Below, piece after piece: positions 21,001 to 28,956 of a stretch of DNA of 32,148 nucleotides. The stretch comes from a virus: the IMG/VR virus record IMGVR_UViG_3300030202_000520, positions 1-32,148 of that record. One strand, 5' to 3'. Position 1 is the first letter of the stretch; each line of letters begins with the position of its first letter. A program made the position numbers and the translations under genes. The notes under the pieces were generated by a model. It saw only the letters and a program-made list of their open reading frames with translations. It made no database searches and was not told where the DNA came from.

Positions 21001-22884
21001 TAACTTTTTAAAATCACTTTGAACACGTACACCTACTGCTCTAATAGCAGCTTTTTTATTTGCTGATACTTTTTCAAGTTGTTTAGGTAATCCAGCTGAA
21101 GAACGAAATACATTTTTAACTTTTTGTAAATTAGTAGGTAGTCCTAAAAAACTAAATATTTTTTCAAACCTAGACTCTCCTTTAAATTTATAAGGTTTTG
21201 TATTAGGTGTATATTTAATTTTACCTTTAGCAATAAATACTTTCTTACCATTAATGTTTTTTGTTTCTATAAACTTAAAATTTTCTGAAAGTAAATCTTC
21301 TAAATTTTTATCATCTAATCCTGTTACTTTTTCAATAACTCTTTCTTTTCCTCTAGTTTTTTCTTTTGCTCTATCTACAGCATCAAAAGATTTTTTATCT
21401 CCTTTTAATATAGCTTTACCTTCTTTTGTAACTTCAGAAGAAGGAATAATATCATTACCTTCTTCTACAAAATCTATAATTTTTTCTTTTTTTCTTGGTC
21501 CTGTATTTATAATTAAAGAACCATCATCTGTTAAGCTTTTAATTTTATCTTTTAATACTGTACTAAATAATACTTTATCATCATAACGTCCAGCTACATT
21601 AGACATAACAATAGCATCTTGGTCACCTTTACCTTTAGCATCTTTATTTATATATTTATTTTGTTTACTTTTAGTTCTATTTAATTGTAAGTCATCACCT
21701 TGTACATTAGCTCCTGTTTTTTCTTTTAACTTTTCTACATTTTCTAATGTTTCTATTTTTTGAAATTTACCTGTAGTTTCATCTACTTTTTCTATAGTTT
21801 GTGTTTTAGGAGCTCCTGTTCCTTCATCAATAACATTAGCAGGTGTACCTTTTTTTTCTTGTATTTTTTTAATTTCTTGTTCAGCAATTTCATATGTATC
21901 TTTATTCTTAGCTAATTCTTTATCTGAACCTTCTTTAGCAAGTTGTTTTTCTAACCTACCTTTCTTATCTTCAAAGCCTATATCAGCAGGAGTAAGTCCT
22001 ATTTCATCTACTTGTTCAGCAGATTCATTTAAAGCATCTCTAATAAATTTACCACGTCCTAATTTCTCTACTACTTTAGGAATAGCACCACCAACTACAG
22101 CTCCTAGTCCTCCTCCTAATAAAACATTCTGAGCAAAACGAGCATAATCAATATCATCTTTAGTAGGGTCTACGTCACGTCTTAAATCTTGTGCAGCTAA
22201 ATCAAAGAGTCCACTATACATAGCACCTACACCTGCACCTTGTTCTAAACCAGTTCTCCAAGCTATTTGATTAGCTGTTTCTTTACGCATCTTTTCTAGT
22301 TTAGTTTTAGGTATCTTTGATATAGCTTGAGTAATAGCTTTTTGAGTTATCTTAGAACCTTCAGGTACTGGACCTATTCTTTTTTTAGCTTCTTGTTGTA
22401 AAGATTTTTTAAGTGCTTCTTTAAAACTATATCTAGTTGCAGCAGCAGCAGCTTTTCCTCCAATAGCTTTAGCTGCAGCTCCCCAACCAAAAGTTGCTAA
22501 TGTAGGTAAATCAAATACTGTCCAAAAAGCAGCACGAGAAGCAGAACGTAAAGTAGGGTCTGTTTTTTCATATGCATCTAAACTACGTACCCATGCTTCT
22601 TTAACATCAGGTGTCCAGTCTTGAGATTGAAAAGCATTTAGACCTGCACTAGTTAAGTTCCAACCTGTTTTAGATTGTTTACCTAAACCCCACTCAGCAA
22701 CTTCTTCATCAGTACCTTTAAAACTTTTACCTGTATCATTTTTATAAATAGTCTTTTGGTCTTTTATCCACTGAGGATTTTGTTTTAATCCATCTTCAGT
22801 AGTTAAGTCTAAACCTTCAGTTGTTGTATTTATAATAGGTGAAGTATTAGCAGCTTTAAATTCTTCTTCTGTAAATAATGGCAT
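18022..22884 (-). CDS. large internal virion / ejection protein, 1620 aa
   Basis: The largest gene in the window. The N-terminus has the 'NPQWIKDQKTIYKNDTGKSF...TDEEVAEWGLGK' block typical of marine podovirus internal proteins, then Gly/Ala-rich hydrophobic stretches (about 245-270, NVLLGGGLGAVVGGAIPKV), a long Lys/Glu-rich region, and a C-terminal half with VADFLAYKTEQVRTTWNIF and LINSFGVSMFTDALLGA, a pattern like the large polyvalent protein (LPD) domains. No lysozyme or transglycosylase motif was seen. Such proteins are packaged in the head and ejected with DNA to build a channel across the envelope, as T7 gp15/gp16. It lies directly downstream of the 966-aa gene (TAA then ATG) and is TAATG-coupled to the next. 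Confidence 0.8.
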   Translation of the reverse strand: MPLFTEEEFKAANTSPIINTTTEGLDLTTEDGLKQNPQWIKDQKTIYKNDTGKSFKGTDEEVAEWGLGKQSKTGWNLTSAGLNAFQSQDWTPDVKEAWVRSLDAYEKTDPTLRSASRAAFWTVFDLPTLATFGWGAAAKAIGGKAAAAATRYSFKEALKKSLQQEAKKRIGPVPEGSKITQKAITQAISKIPKTKLEKMRKETANQIAWRTGLEQGAGVGAMYSGLFDLAAQDLRRDVDPTKDDIDYARFAQNVLLGGGLGAVVGGAIPKVVEKLGRGKFIRDALNESAEQVDEIGLTPADIGFEDKKGRLEKQLAKEGSDKELAKNKDTYEIAEQEIKKIQEKKGTPANVIDEGTGAPKTQTIEKVDETTGKFQKIETLENVEKLKEKTGANVQGDDLQLNRTKSKQNKYINKDAKGKGDQDAIVMSNVAGRYDDKVLFSTVLKDKIKSLTDDGSLIINTGPRKKEKIIDFVEEGNDIIPSSEVTKEGKAILKGDKKSFDAVDRAKEKTRGKERVIEKVTGLDDKNLEDLLSENFKFIETKNINGKKVFIAKGKIKYTPNTKPYKFKGESRFEKIFSFLGLPTNLQKVKNVFRSSAGLPKQLEKVSANKKAAIRAVGVRVQSDFKKLQKAMEDTITVNNVPLKDLAPKEYDVVLNNVNRALTEGEKEVFEQLPEKVQNEILKMRKSITDLRQRLLPKTASNPYGTGYIKNGTQLHRQIVQQIKDGGKPFTELRINRQYEIFDTPDRWLKKLKEAQEANPNNNPIQKAKHFFIEQLRLSDDISELNPDALPLSALYKAAVEAQRKGFRNFKFKGEIKKTDDVLAEVEDKEADALIDSFLRKYTAEELNDINKFGFDEVVGGTGESTKVKGTFFKRKEIPPVIRDLLGEYKDPFVNYANTMIKLFQTYENHKFETAVRDLVKKGEFPGVSLRPNSMVGKSLDDATSLARGPDVDLPLQDLKADDVIFDAIKQGNDLAPLLNPAYKKILGLQAITRIAKTAYTPGAYPRNFAGAMIKAFGAGNLSISNIREVTKVFKGLRSFPDDDILAQTEKLTYLDIHGSGAKIGSLREALDEAVNPNWWVNVSTMLGRADRLTASQKVRGRVEQANKKVLDLYQSMDDMWKWYSFETEKGNYRQVLIDKGINPDEVVNRWKTSGGKNVVITKLDEYAGEKVRAHMDNYGNVAQAFKFMRRLPVADFLAYKTEQVRTTWNIFETAIQDIKEGKALKLSSNGEKGNAQLAMGYKRLGSIISAVSLPTATATAMAYGYKNMNEKAEIKIGGETYELPYSKIDAIREASLPDYAVGDDYMLIPGLQTKDGKDLRMFNISYIDPWAPLRAPILSLIRGADGLRDLEEGAARGFKNSGLNLINSFGVSMFTDALLGASFGLDQYGRSISKPDDLMTDKAYDRLARFTKAFEPGIVRDLKRVRDSLTAGVTERGGFKLEPGGAVAKFVGIPYQYVEPKLSLRFKAAPLLKNMTSASSSFYNAVGTYHPQSEDAIVDAYKDTLRREYQAANKLARLLMAARSSGMDFKDIYNSITKDANFPKRFNKNIIQSMVLKGKFIPSTLPINKNLIMLKKHVEETTNQKVNLLNLQKELLQVYKSYLNEDFTVTKSLIKKEKD

Positions 22885-25785
22885 TTAAACTCCTGCTACG
22901 TTAACACCAGGAAAGGCTTTTGGCTGAGATTCTACTAATTCTCTTAAAAAATTAGTTGTAATATAATTTATTCCTAAATGAGTTATATTATTATTTATAG
23001 CATATTGTTGTAATTGCGTATCTATATTTGGATTTTTTTGTTTAATTAATCCATAAAAATCCATTCCATTTAAAGATTGATTTCCTAAAGTAAATCTTGT
23101 TTTATTTGTATTTAATGATTCTTTACTATATTTTTGCATTTCTGATAATGCACTTTGTCCAGAAGGTAATAAACCAGCTAATTCCATTTGTTTAGTATAT
23201 GCAAATTGACCAGATAAATCAGATACTAAATTATCATATTCTTTTTGTTGAGTTTTAGAAACAGGAATACCTTCTGGACTTACTATAGTATCAACCCCAT
23301 CTATAGTATCTAATTGAAATTTACCAGGTCCAAAAACTGTTGTTAACGCTGTATCTTTAATTGCTTTAAGGTCAGCAGGTTGTACCATACCTTCTTTTCT
23401 CATTGTAGTTAAAAGTTTAGCATTATCTTGTTTATTTTTAGCATCAGCAATAAGGAAATCACCTTGAAGTTTTTTCAAATTCATATCTATTGTTTGATTA
23501 GCTATATCTGCTTTTAGTTTATTATCTTGATTTGCTTTGTCAGTAGTTAATAAAGTTTTAAAATGATTAGCAAGAGCATTATTATTCTTAAACTCTATTT
23601 CAGCTTTTTGTACAGTTGTTTGAAACTTTCTAGTTTCAGCAGGTTCTCCTGCTCTTAAACTTAGACCTTCTACATCTGCCATACTTTTAAGTAACTCTAA
23701 AGGTTTAGCATCTATTTCTTTTTGTTCTTTTCTATAAGCATCCATTGAAGGCTCTACTTCTTCAGCAAATGTTCCTCCTATTTCAGCAGCTGTTGATACT
23801 AAACTTTTACTAGGGTCAGGTGTTTTACCAAAAGCTTTCATCATAGCTAAACCTAACTTAACATTTTTATTAGTTACTGATTCTTCTCTTAATTTAGCTA
23901 ATTCTTCAGGAGTACTTAATTTAGCTTGTAGCTCATTAATTTTATCTAATCTATCTCTATATGAAGTTAATTTATCCATTTGGTTATCTACATAATCAAA
24001 AGAAACTGTATCAGGTTTTGAACCTCGATACGTAATATCGTTACTAGTTACGTATTCAGGAGAACCAGCTAAAAAGTTTAAACTACTTGTATCTATATTA
24101 CCTACATTACCTGCATTACCTGCATTACTTAGATTATTAAAACCAGAAGCAGCATCTCCTTGAGGTACTACTTGACTAAAATCTATTTCAGGTGCTGGTT
24201 CTTCTTGTATTACCTCTGGTTCTTCAGTAGTATTTAATCCCCTCTTTTTTACTTCTGCTAAAATATTTTCTGCTACAGGACCTGCTAAAGTTTTATTTGT
24301 TAGTTCCTGTGTTTTATCCATATTTGCTTTTATTTTTTTAACAGTATCATCTGAGTACTTGTCATATGGTCCACTATAAGGATAGTTGTAGGTTTGTCCT
24401 CTTGCAGCTGTTGGATTATAACCTCTTCTTTTTTTATCTGCTTCTTTTCTTGCTTTGTCTAATTGTTGTTTTCGTAATAATTGGTCATTATTTGCATCAG
24501 CATTATAAACAACAGGTAATGCAGCTAACCCACCTTGATTCATATATTGAAAGTTAGGACCAAAACCTCTTTCTCTATCACCAGGTTGTTCAGGTATAAT
24601 AAAAGGTTGAGCTTTTTCTTCAGATGATTCTCCATATTCAGGCATAGCATCATACATTTGAAACTCTTGTTTCGTCATTCCTGTTTCTTCTTCAAAAGCT
24701 GCATCAGGTAATCCTAATAATGGTCTAATATTATCTAAATTTATAGGAGCACTTGGTCCATCATATAAAGTAGGGTCTATAGGAGGTCCTTGCATTTGTG
24801 CATTTTCACCCATTTGATTATGTATAATGTCTGCAATACCACCACCAGTAGCAGCACCAAATATTGCTCCAGGAGCTTTACCTGTAAAAGCAGTATAAGC
24901 ACCAAGCCCTGTTCCTCCAAGTTGTAACAATTGTTGTCCTATTGAGGGTTGAGCTTGGTACTGTGTCTGCGTTGTAAAGGTAGAGGGTTGAAAAGGAAAT
25001 CCTCTAACTATTGCAGAATATTCTTGAAGAGCTCTGCTTGGATATTCTCTCTCTTCCATGAATTGTCCTTTAGCTAAATCTAATCCTATTTGTTCTTGTT
25101 GTCTTTCTTGTTGTCCTACACCTTGTTGTATTGCTAAATCTTTCAAAGCTTGTTGTGGAATAGTTTGTCCTAACTGAGCAAACTGTTGTCCTTGTTGTAA
25201 CTCTCTAGCTTTTTGTGCTTCAAAGGCAGCTCGTCCTTGATTAAAAGCATCTGCTGAACCTCTCTCTTGTATCTCAGTTAATTTATCTGTTAAGTCTTGT
25301 CTTGCCATTCCTTCTGCAATAGCTTGTCTTGAACCACCAAAAGGTTGAGAAGCAACTGCTTGAGCAGCTATTTCAGGTGCAATTCTAGATTCATAATCTT
25401 CTACAGCTTTTGCTTTAGCTTGGTCAACTACAGCTTGTTGATATGGATTCATATACTGTTGTGCTGTGTCTCCTGTAAACTGTTGTCCTAATCCTTCAAC
25501 AGCAGTCTTAGCTCCTGTAAAATAAGGAGCAGCTTGAGCTACATCTGTACCTGCTAAACCTGAAGCTTGATTCATTATAGCATCCATAGCAGCTTTTTCT
25601 CTATCAGAAAATTGAGCTAATTGTGGTCCTGTATATGCTTGATAGGATGCATCTGATTGCTGAGCTTTAGCTTTCTCTAATATATCTTTTATAAAAGGAG
25701 CTAACTCTGTAGGGAACTGAGTCGTAGCAACTGTTGCTCCAGCAGGAGTTGGTTGGCTAGGAAACTGTGGTGAAAATATTGACAT
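22885..25785 (-). CDS. internal virion protein, 966 aa, with shared modules
   Basis: A large Gln/Ala-rich late protein. The first about 270 residues are a helical region repeatedly rich in QQ and QQG. AATGGGIADII (about 309) and NQGGLAALPVV (about 416) also occur, in reverse order, in the neighbouring 566-aa protein. A Gly/Asn repeat (NAGNAGNVGN, encoded by 9-bp repeats at 24097-24123) follows, then a Pro/Glu linker and a helical C-terminal half with YRDRLDKINELQAKLSTPEELAKL-like coiled segments. No catalytic motif was recognised. Position between the other two large proteins and composition suggest a head-internal ejection protein. It has a strong AAGGAG site. Confidence 0.75.
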   Translation of the reverse strand: MSIFSPQFPSQPTPAGATVATTQFPTELAPFIKDILEKAKAQQSDASYQAYTGPQLAQFSDREKAAMDAIMNQASGLAGTDVAQAAPYFTGAKTAVEGLGQQFTGDTAQQYMNPYQQAVVDQAKAKAVEDYESRIAPEIAAQAVASQPFGGSRQAIAEGMARQDLTDKLTEIQERGSADAFNQGRAAFEAQKARELQQGQQFAQLGQTIPQQALKDLAIQQGVGQQERQQEQIGLDLAKGQFMEEREYPSRALQEYSAIVRGFPFQPSTFTTQTQYQAQPSIGQQLLQLGGTGLGAYTAFTGKAPGAIFGAATGGGIADIIHNQMGENAQMQGPPIDPTLYDGPSAPINLDNIRPLLGLPDAAFEEETGMTKQEFQMYDAMPEYGESSEEKAQPFIIPEQPGDRERGFGPNFQYMNQGGLAALPVVYNADANNDQLLRKQQLDKARKEADKKRRGYNPTAARGQTYNYPYSGPYDKYSDDTVKKIKANMDKTQELTNKTLAGPVAENILAEVKKRGLNTTEEPEVIQEEPAPEIDFSQVVPQGDAASGFNNLSNAGNAGNVGNIDTSSLNFLAGSPEYVTSNDITYRGSKPDTVSFDYVDNQMDKLTSYRDRLDKINELQAKLSTPEELAKLREESVTNKNVKLGLAMMKAFGKTPDPSKSLVSTAAEIGGTFAEEVEPSMDAYRKEQKEIDAKPLELLKSMADVEGLSLRAGEPAETRKFQTTVQKAEIEFKNNNALANHFKTLLTTDKANQDNKLKADIANQTIDMNLKKLQGDFLIADAKNKQDNAKLLTTMRKEGMVQPADLKAIKDTALTTVFGPGKFQLDTIDGVDTIVSPEGIPVSKTQQKEYDNLVSDLSGQFAYTKQMELAGLLPSGQSALSEMQKYSKESLNTNKTRFTLGNQSLNGMDFYGLIKQKNPNIDTQLQQYAINNNITHLGINYITTNFLRELVESQPKAFPGVNVAGV
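24097..24123 (-). repeat. 9-bp tandem repeat in 966-aa gene
   Basis: Three consecutive 9-base units on the + strand (attacctac, attacctgc, attacctgc) encode an in-frame G-N-A/V repeat in the 966-aa protein. A partial fourth unit follows. This is a coding microsatellite that could change copy number. Confidence 0.6.
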
Positions 25786-25798
25786 TCTGTTTTACTCC

Positions 25799-27499
25799 TT
25801 ATCCAAATGCTTTGTTTGCTAATGATTGTAATGCTGTTTTAGGATTAAGTCTAGGTTGATGTGCTTTAGTTCCATATGCAGCTTTTCTTAATCCTTCTCT
25901 AAATTCATCTAATGCTTGTGCTCCTGCGTTAGGGTCTCCATTACCTAGTATAGCCATATCAGGAGCAGATACAACATATTCTTTTTCACTTATCTTCATA
26001 ATACCTTTAGGTTTATTTCCTGTCTCATCAGTAATTAACATAGTTTCATTATCACTCATACCATCTGAGTTATCTCTTGTTGTATTAGGAACTTGTCCTT
26101 CAAAGAATTGATTATTCTGTCCTCTTGCATTATTAATAATACTTGAGATACCTCCACCTGTAGCTGCTGCTAATTCTCCAGGTTCTCTACCTGATTCTGT
26201 AGTATAAGTAGCAGGCTCAAAGTATTGTGCAGTTTGTGTATCTTCTGCTCCTCCATACATTCTTTCTAAAATATCTTGTACACTTTGTGGATTAGCTCCA
26301 TATTTATAGACATAAGAATATTTAACTGGGTCTTCTATAGCAGCTTTAGCAAATTGTCTAGCAGTCATTTGTCTAGCTTCAGCTTCTCTTTGTATCTGGT
26401 TTGCTAATCCTTGTGCATCTTGTTGAGCTTTCTTAGCTGCATCCATTTCTTGTTTTATTTGTCCTGTACCATATGATGTTACTGCATCTTTACCAAGTTG
26501 AGCTACATCATATCCTCCTGGACCTATAGTTGTTCCAAGAAAATCTTTAGTTCCAGCTACTGCTTTATCAAATCCTCTACTTAACATTGTTCCTGATGTA
26601 TCTCTTATTCCTAAATCACCACTAGCTGTAGCATCAATTATATTCGGAGCATCAGCTAATTGAGTAGCAGTATTTGAATAAGCTTGATTAGCTTGTTGTA
26701 TTTCTGGCATATTAGTAACATTACCTGAAGCATCATATTCTGGAGCTAATTCTTGATTACTAAGTCCTTCAGTATCTGAAACTCTATCAGGACCTTTACC
26801 ACTAGTATATTTATCTGCAAGATATGTACCTCCTCCAGCTATAGCAGCTCTTAATAATTTATCTTGTCTTAAAGGGTCTGAAGTAAGTTCATTTAATCCT
26901 CCAGTTGCTAATGAAGGAACAACATAAGCTTTACCTGCTGCTAATGCAGCTTTACCTAGTGTACCAAAACCAGCACCTCCTGTGCCAAATAAACCACCTA
27001 CACCACTTCCAGGTAATAACATATTAGTTACAGCCATTAATGCTAATGTTTTAAGAAAATCACCAGTACCACTACCACCACCTAAAGCACTTGATATACC
27101 TGATGTAATACCTTTAAAAGCATCACTAGCTGCACCACCAAGATTTCTAACACCTTTACCTACAGACTTTGCTGCTCGTCTTAAAGGTTTAAAAGGATTA
27201 AAGCCACCAAAAGCTGCTACTACAGGTAGACTTGTAAGTCCTCCTTGATTTTTTTCTATAACACCTTTAGCCATTAATATATCTTTTTGTGTTATTTGAC
27301 CATCACCACTTAAATCAGGAAAGCCACCTCGTGCCATGTATGTCATAGTCTGTGGTGGTTGTTGCATCATCTGAGGTTGTCTCATTTGTCGCATCTGTTG
27401 TAATGCCATAAGATTAGAAAGACCATCATCTCTCCTGACATTTTGCATCATATTATTCATTTGCTGTATCCTATTTAATTGTGGTTGTGGTTGCATCAT
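25799..27499 (-). CDS. internal virion protein with EF-hand-like loop, 566 aa
   Basis: A late protein whose N-terminus is a Met/Gln repeat region (MMQPQPQLNRIQQMNNMMQ). At residues 62-73 it has DLSGDGQITQKD, a calcium-loop pattern with D62, S64, D66, Q68, T70 and D73 as in dockerin/EF-hand loops. Then comes NQGGLTSLPVV (84-94), a Gly/Ala hydrophobic stretch (about 145-205), and further on AATGGGISSII (about 444). The C-terminus MKISEKEYVVSAPDMAILG with EFREGLRKAAYG resembles the 'EfVmsa..v..lG' end seen in many phage proteins. It may be an ejection protein. No catalytic residues were found. The start is close to the upstream TAA without a clear ribosome site. Confidence 0.72.
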   Translation of the reverse strand: MMQPQPQLNRIQQMNNMMQNVRRDDGLSNLMALQQMRQMRQPQMMQQPPQTMTYMARGGFPDLSGDGQITQKDILMAKGVIEKNQGGLTSLPVVAAFGGFNPFKPLRRAAKSVGKGVRNLGGAASDAFKGITSGISSALGGGSGTGDFLKTLALMAVTNMLLPGSGVGGLFGTGGAGFGTLGKAALAAGKAYVVPSLATGGLNELTSDPLRQDKLLRAAIAGGGTYLADKYTSGKGPDRVSDTEGLSNQELAPEYDASGNVTNMPEIQQANQAYSNTATQLADAPNIIDATASGDLGIRDTSGTMLSRGFDKAVAGTKDFLGTTIGPGGYDVAQLGKDAVTSYGTGQIKQEMDAAKKAQQDAQGLANQIQREAEARQMTARQFAKAAIEDPVKYSYVYKYGANPQSVQDILERMYGGAEDTQTAQYFEPATYTTESGREPGELAAATGGGISSIINNARGQNNQFFEGQVPNTTRDNSDGMSDNETMLITDETGNKPKGIMKISEKEYVVSAPDMAILGNGDPNAGAQALDEFREGLRKAAYGTKAHQPRLNPKTALQSLANKAFG

Positions 27500-27501
27500 T
27501 A

Positions 27502-27732
27502 TTATTTTTTCTTTCGTAGCACTTGATTAGGTGAATAAGGATTAGACTGAGCTAATGTATTATTAGCTACAAAGGTATTAGCTTTAGGAAAATCTTTCAT
27601 AACATTACTTAGTTTATCTAAACGATTTACATTAGGAGGAAGAACCATTCCTCTATTCATTAAACCAAAGTATGTACTAGAAGGACTGTTTAAAATTTTA
27701 AGATAATCTTGTTGTGAGTATTTGTTTTTCAT
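27502..27732 (-). CDS. hypothetical basic late protein, 76 aa
   Basis: A 76-residue protein with MKNKYSQQDYLKILNSPSST at the N-terminus, a Pro/Asn-rich middle (NRGMVLPPNVNRLDKL) and a basic tail ending LRKKK. It is predicted to be mostly unstructured with a short first helix. It lies one base after the previous stop (TAA-T-ATG) and just before the 566-aa gene, so it is part of the late operon and may be a minor virion component or chaperone for the neighbouring internal proteins. No similarity recognised. Confidence 0.6.
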   Translation of the reverse strand: MKNKYSQQDYLKILNSPSSTYFGLMNRGMVLPPNVNRLDKLSNVMKDFPKANTFVANNTLAQSNPYSPNQVLRKKK

Positions 27733-27733
27733 A

Positions 27734-28012
27734 TTAGTTTAAATTTTCCCATGCTTGTGTTGCTGTTGTACTAACGTATCCTTTAAATTTACCTGCTGAT
27801 GCTGCATATGCTATGTCACCTTTCTTAGGTAAACCTATATCTGTTATAGTTACAACAGCATATATATTAGTAGAAGGTTTACGATTTACTTCTTGGTCTC
27901 TTGTATCTAACTGATTAATTAAAGCTGCTCCCCATTGTTGTACATAACGATAGAACTCTTTAGCATCATCTTCTGTCTGTACAAATCTTGGTAAATCTGG
28001 GTATCTAGCCAT
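27734..28012 (-). CDS. small late protein, 92 aa, probably structural
   Basis: A 92-residue protein that begins MARYPDLPRFVQTEDDAKEF, continues with a helix (YVQQWGAALINQLDTRDQEV), then a beta-rich C-terminal part (TNIYAVVTITDIGLPKKGDI, GKFKGYVSTTATQAWENLN). The 'IGLPKKGDIAYA..agkfkGYv' pattern looks like a short tail or baseplate connector or trimer tip from marine phages. Function is not known. It is TAATG-coupled to the upstream 314-aa gene. Confidence 0.65.
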   Translation of the reverse strand: MARYPDLPRFVQTEDDAKEFYRYVQQWGAALINQLDTRDQEVNRKPSTNIYAVVTITDIGLPKKGDIAYAASAGKFKGYVSTTATQAWENLN

Positions 28013-28956
28013 TACTGCATACTACTATAAAAATTTTCTAAATCATCTAAAGTTCCTGAATATACTAAACCTCCTTGAGGTAAGTCAGGACCTTCTGAAT
28101 AATATACAGGTCTACCTGCATATACTCCTCTACCAGTTCTATCAAACTCTTCTTTATCTTCAAAATAACTAGGATATATGGCATTTATACCAATAGGTAA
28201 TCCTGAAAAATTAATTTCTTCTTGTGGTTCTTCTCTTTCTTGTCCTGTTAATCCTAAAGCATCTGTAGCATACTGAGTTAATGTAGCAGGAATACCTACA
28301 ACAGGTAAAGCTCCTAATCCTGATAAAGCTGCTCCTACATAGTCTCCTTCTTGTGCTCTTTGATATGCATCTCCTGCTGCTAATACTCCACCTGCTATAG
28401 GTAAAGTTCTTGATAAAGTTTTAAATACTTTATGTCCAATAGAAGGAGATTCAACTATATTTCCTATTCCTTCTTGATAAACTTTTGAAGCTGATTCAGG
28501 GTCTAAAACTATTTCTCTAGTGCCTAAAGCTCCTTTTTTTAAGATATCTTCTACTTGACTTGTAGGAACTTGAGCTTCTAATATATCTCCTGTTTGTTTT
28601 CCAAATCCTGTTCCTCTTAAATTTTTTGAATCAATAGCATAAGTTCTTGCAGTTTCTATATCAGGTGTTGCAAATACTTTATTACCTGTAAAACCTGTAT
28701 CCATAATTTGTTGTTTAGCACCAGGAGGAACTCCTGTATAAATACTTGTTAAACCTTCAGGACTAGATTGTAAATTTGGTAATACTCCTAAATATCTTGA
28801 AGCTATATTAGTAGCTTGACTAGCAGTAGGTAATGATATATCTGCACCTGCACCTGAAGCTCCCATCTGTTGATTATACTTTTGTAATACTGTATTTTTT
28901 AAATTAGTTAAATAAGCACCAGGGTCATAACCAGCTGTATTATACATCATTGCCAT
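28012..28956 (-). CDS. late protein with possible ADP-ribosyltransferase-like domain
   Basis: A 314-residue protein in the virion operon. Residues 70-160 follow an ART-like fold pattern: TSIYTGVPPGAKQQIMDTGF (Y73), KVFATPDIETARTYAID (F95-A-T-P), GDILEAQVP (123-131), and GTREIVLDPES with E148 where 'E.evllp' third-motif residues stand in ART proteins. I cannot see a clear R of an R-S-E type or an ExE pair. After it comes a Gly/Ala-rich segment that could cross or line a membrane (PIAGGVLAAGDAYQ, VGAALSGLGALPVVGIPA), then a Pro/Asp C-terminus. A virion-delivered ADP-ribosyltransferase would modify a host target during entry, but structural use of the fold is equally possible. It is coupled by TAATG at both ends. 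Confidence 0.6.
   Translation of the reverse strand: MAMMYNTAGYDPGAYLTNLKNTVLQKYNQQMGASGAGADISLPTASQATNIASRYLGVLPNLQSSPEGLTSIYTGVPPGAKQQIMDTGFTGNKVFATPDIETARTYAIDSKNLRGTGFGKQTGDILEAQVPTSQVEDILKKGALGTREIVLDPESASKVYQEGIGNIVESPSIGHKVFKTLSRTLPIAGGVLAAGDAYQRAQEGDYVGAALSGLGALPVVGIPATLTQYATDALGLTGQEREEPQEEINFSGLPIGINAIYPSYFEDKEEFDRTGRGVYAGRPVYYSEGPDLPQGGLVYSGTLDDLENFYSSMQ

Noticed and set aside
21254-21586. 110-codon open frame on the + strand inside the 1620-aa gene
   Set aside because: Antisense to a well-supported late gene, no ribosome site, and a Phe/Ser/Leu-rich composition expected from the reverse complement of a Lys/Glu-rich region.
24097-24123. Short tandem repeats considered as CRISPR or regulatory iterons
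   Set aside because: Units of 9 bases without spacers, in frame within a coding region; best read as a coding microsatellite.
26982-27248. 88-codon Pro/Leu-rich open frame on the + strand
   Set aside because: Reverse complement of a Gly/Ala-rich coding segment in the 566-aa gene, without ribosome site.
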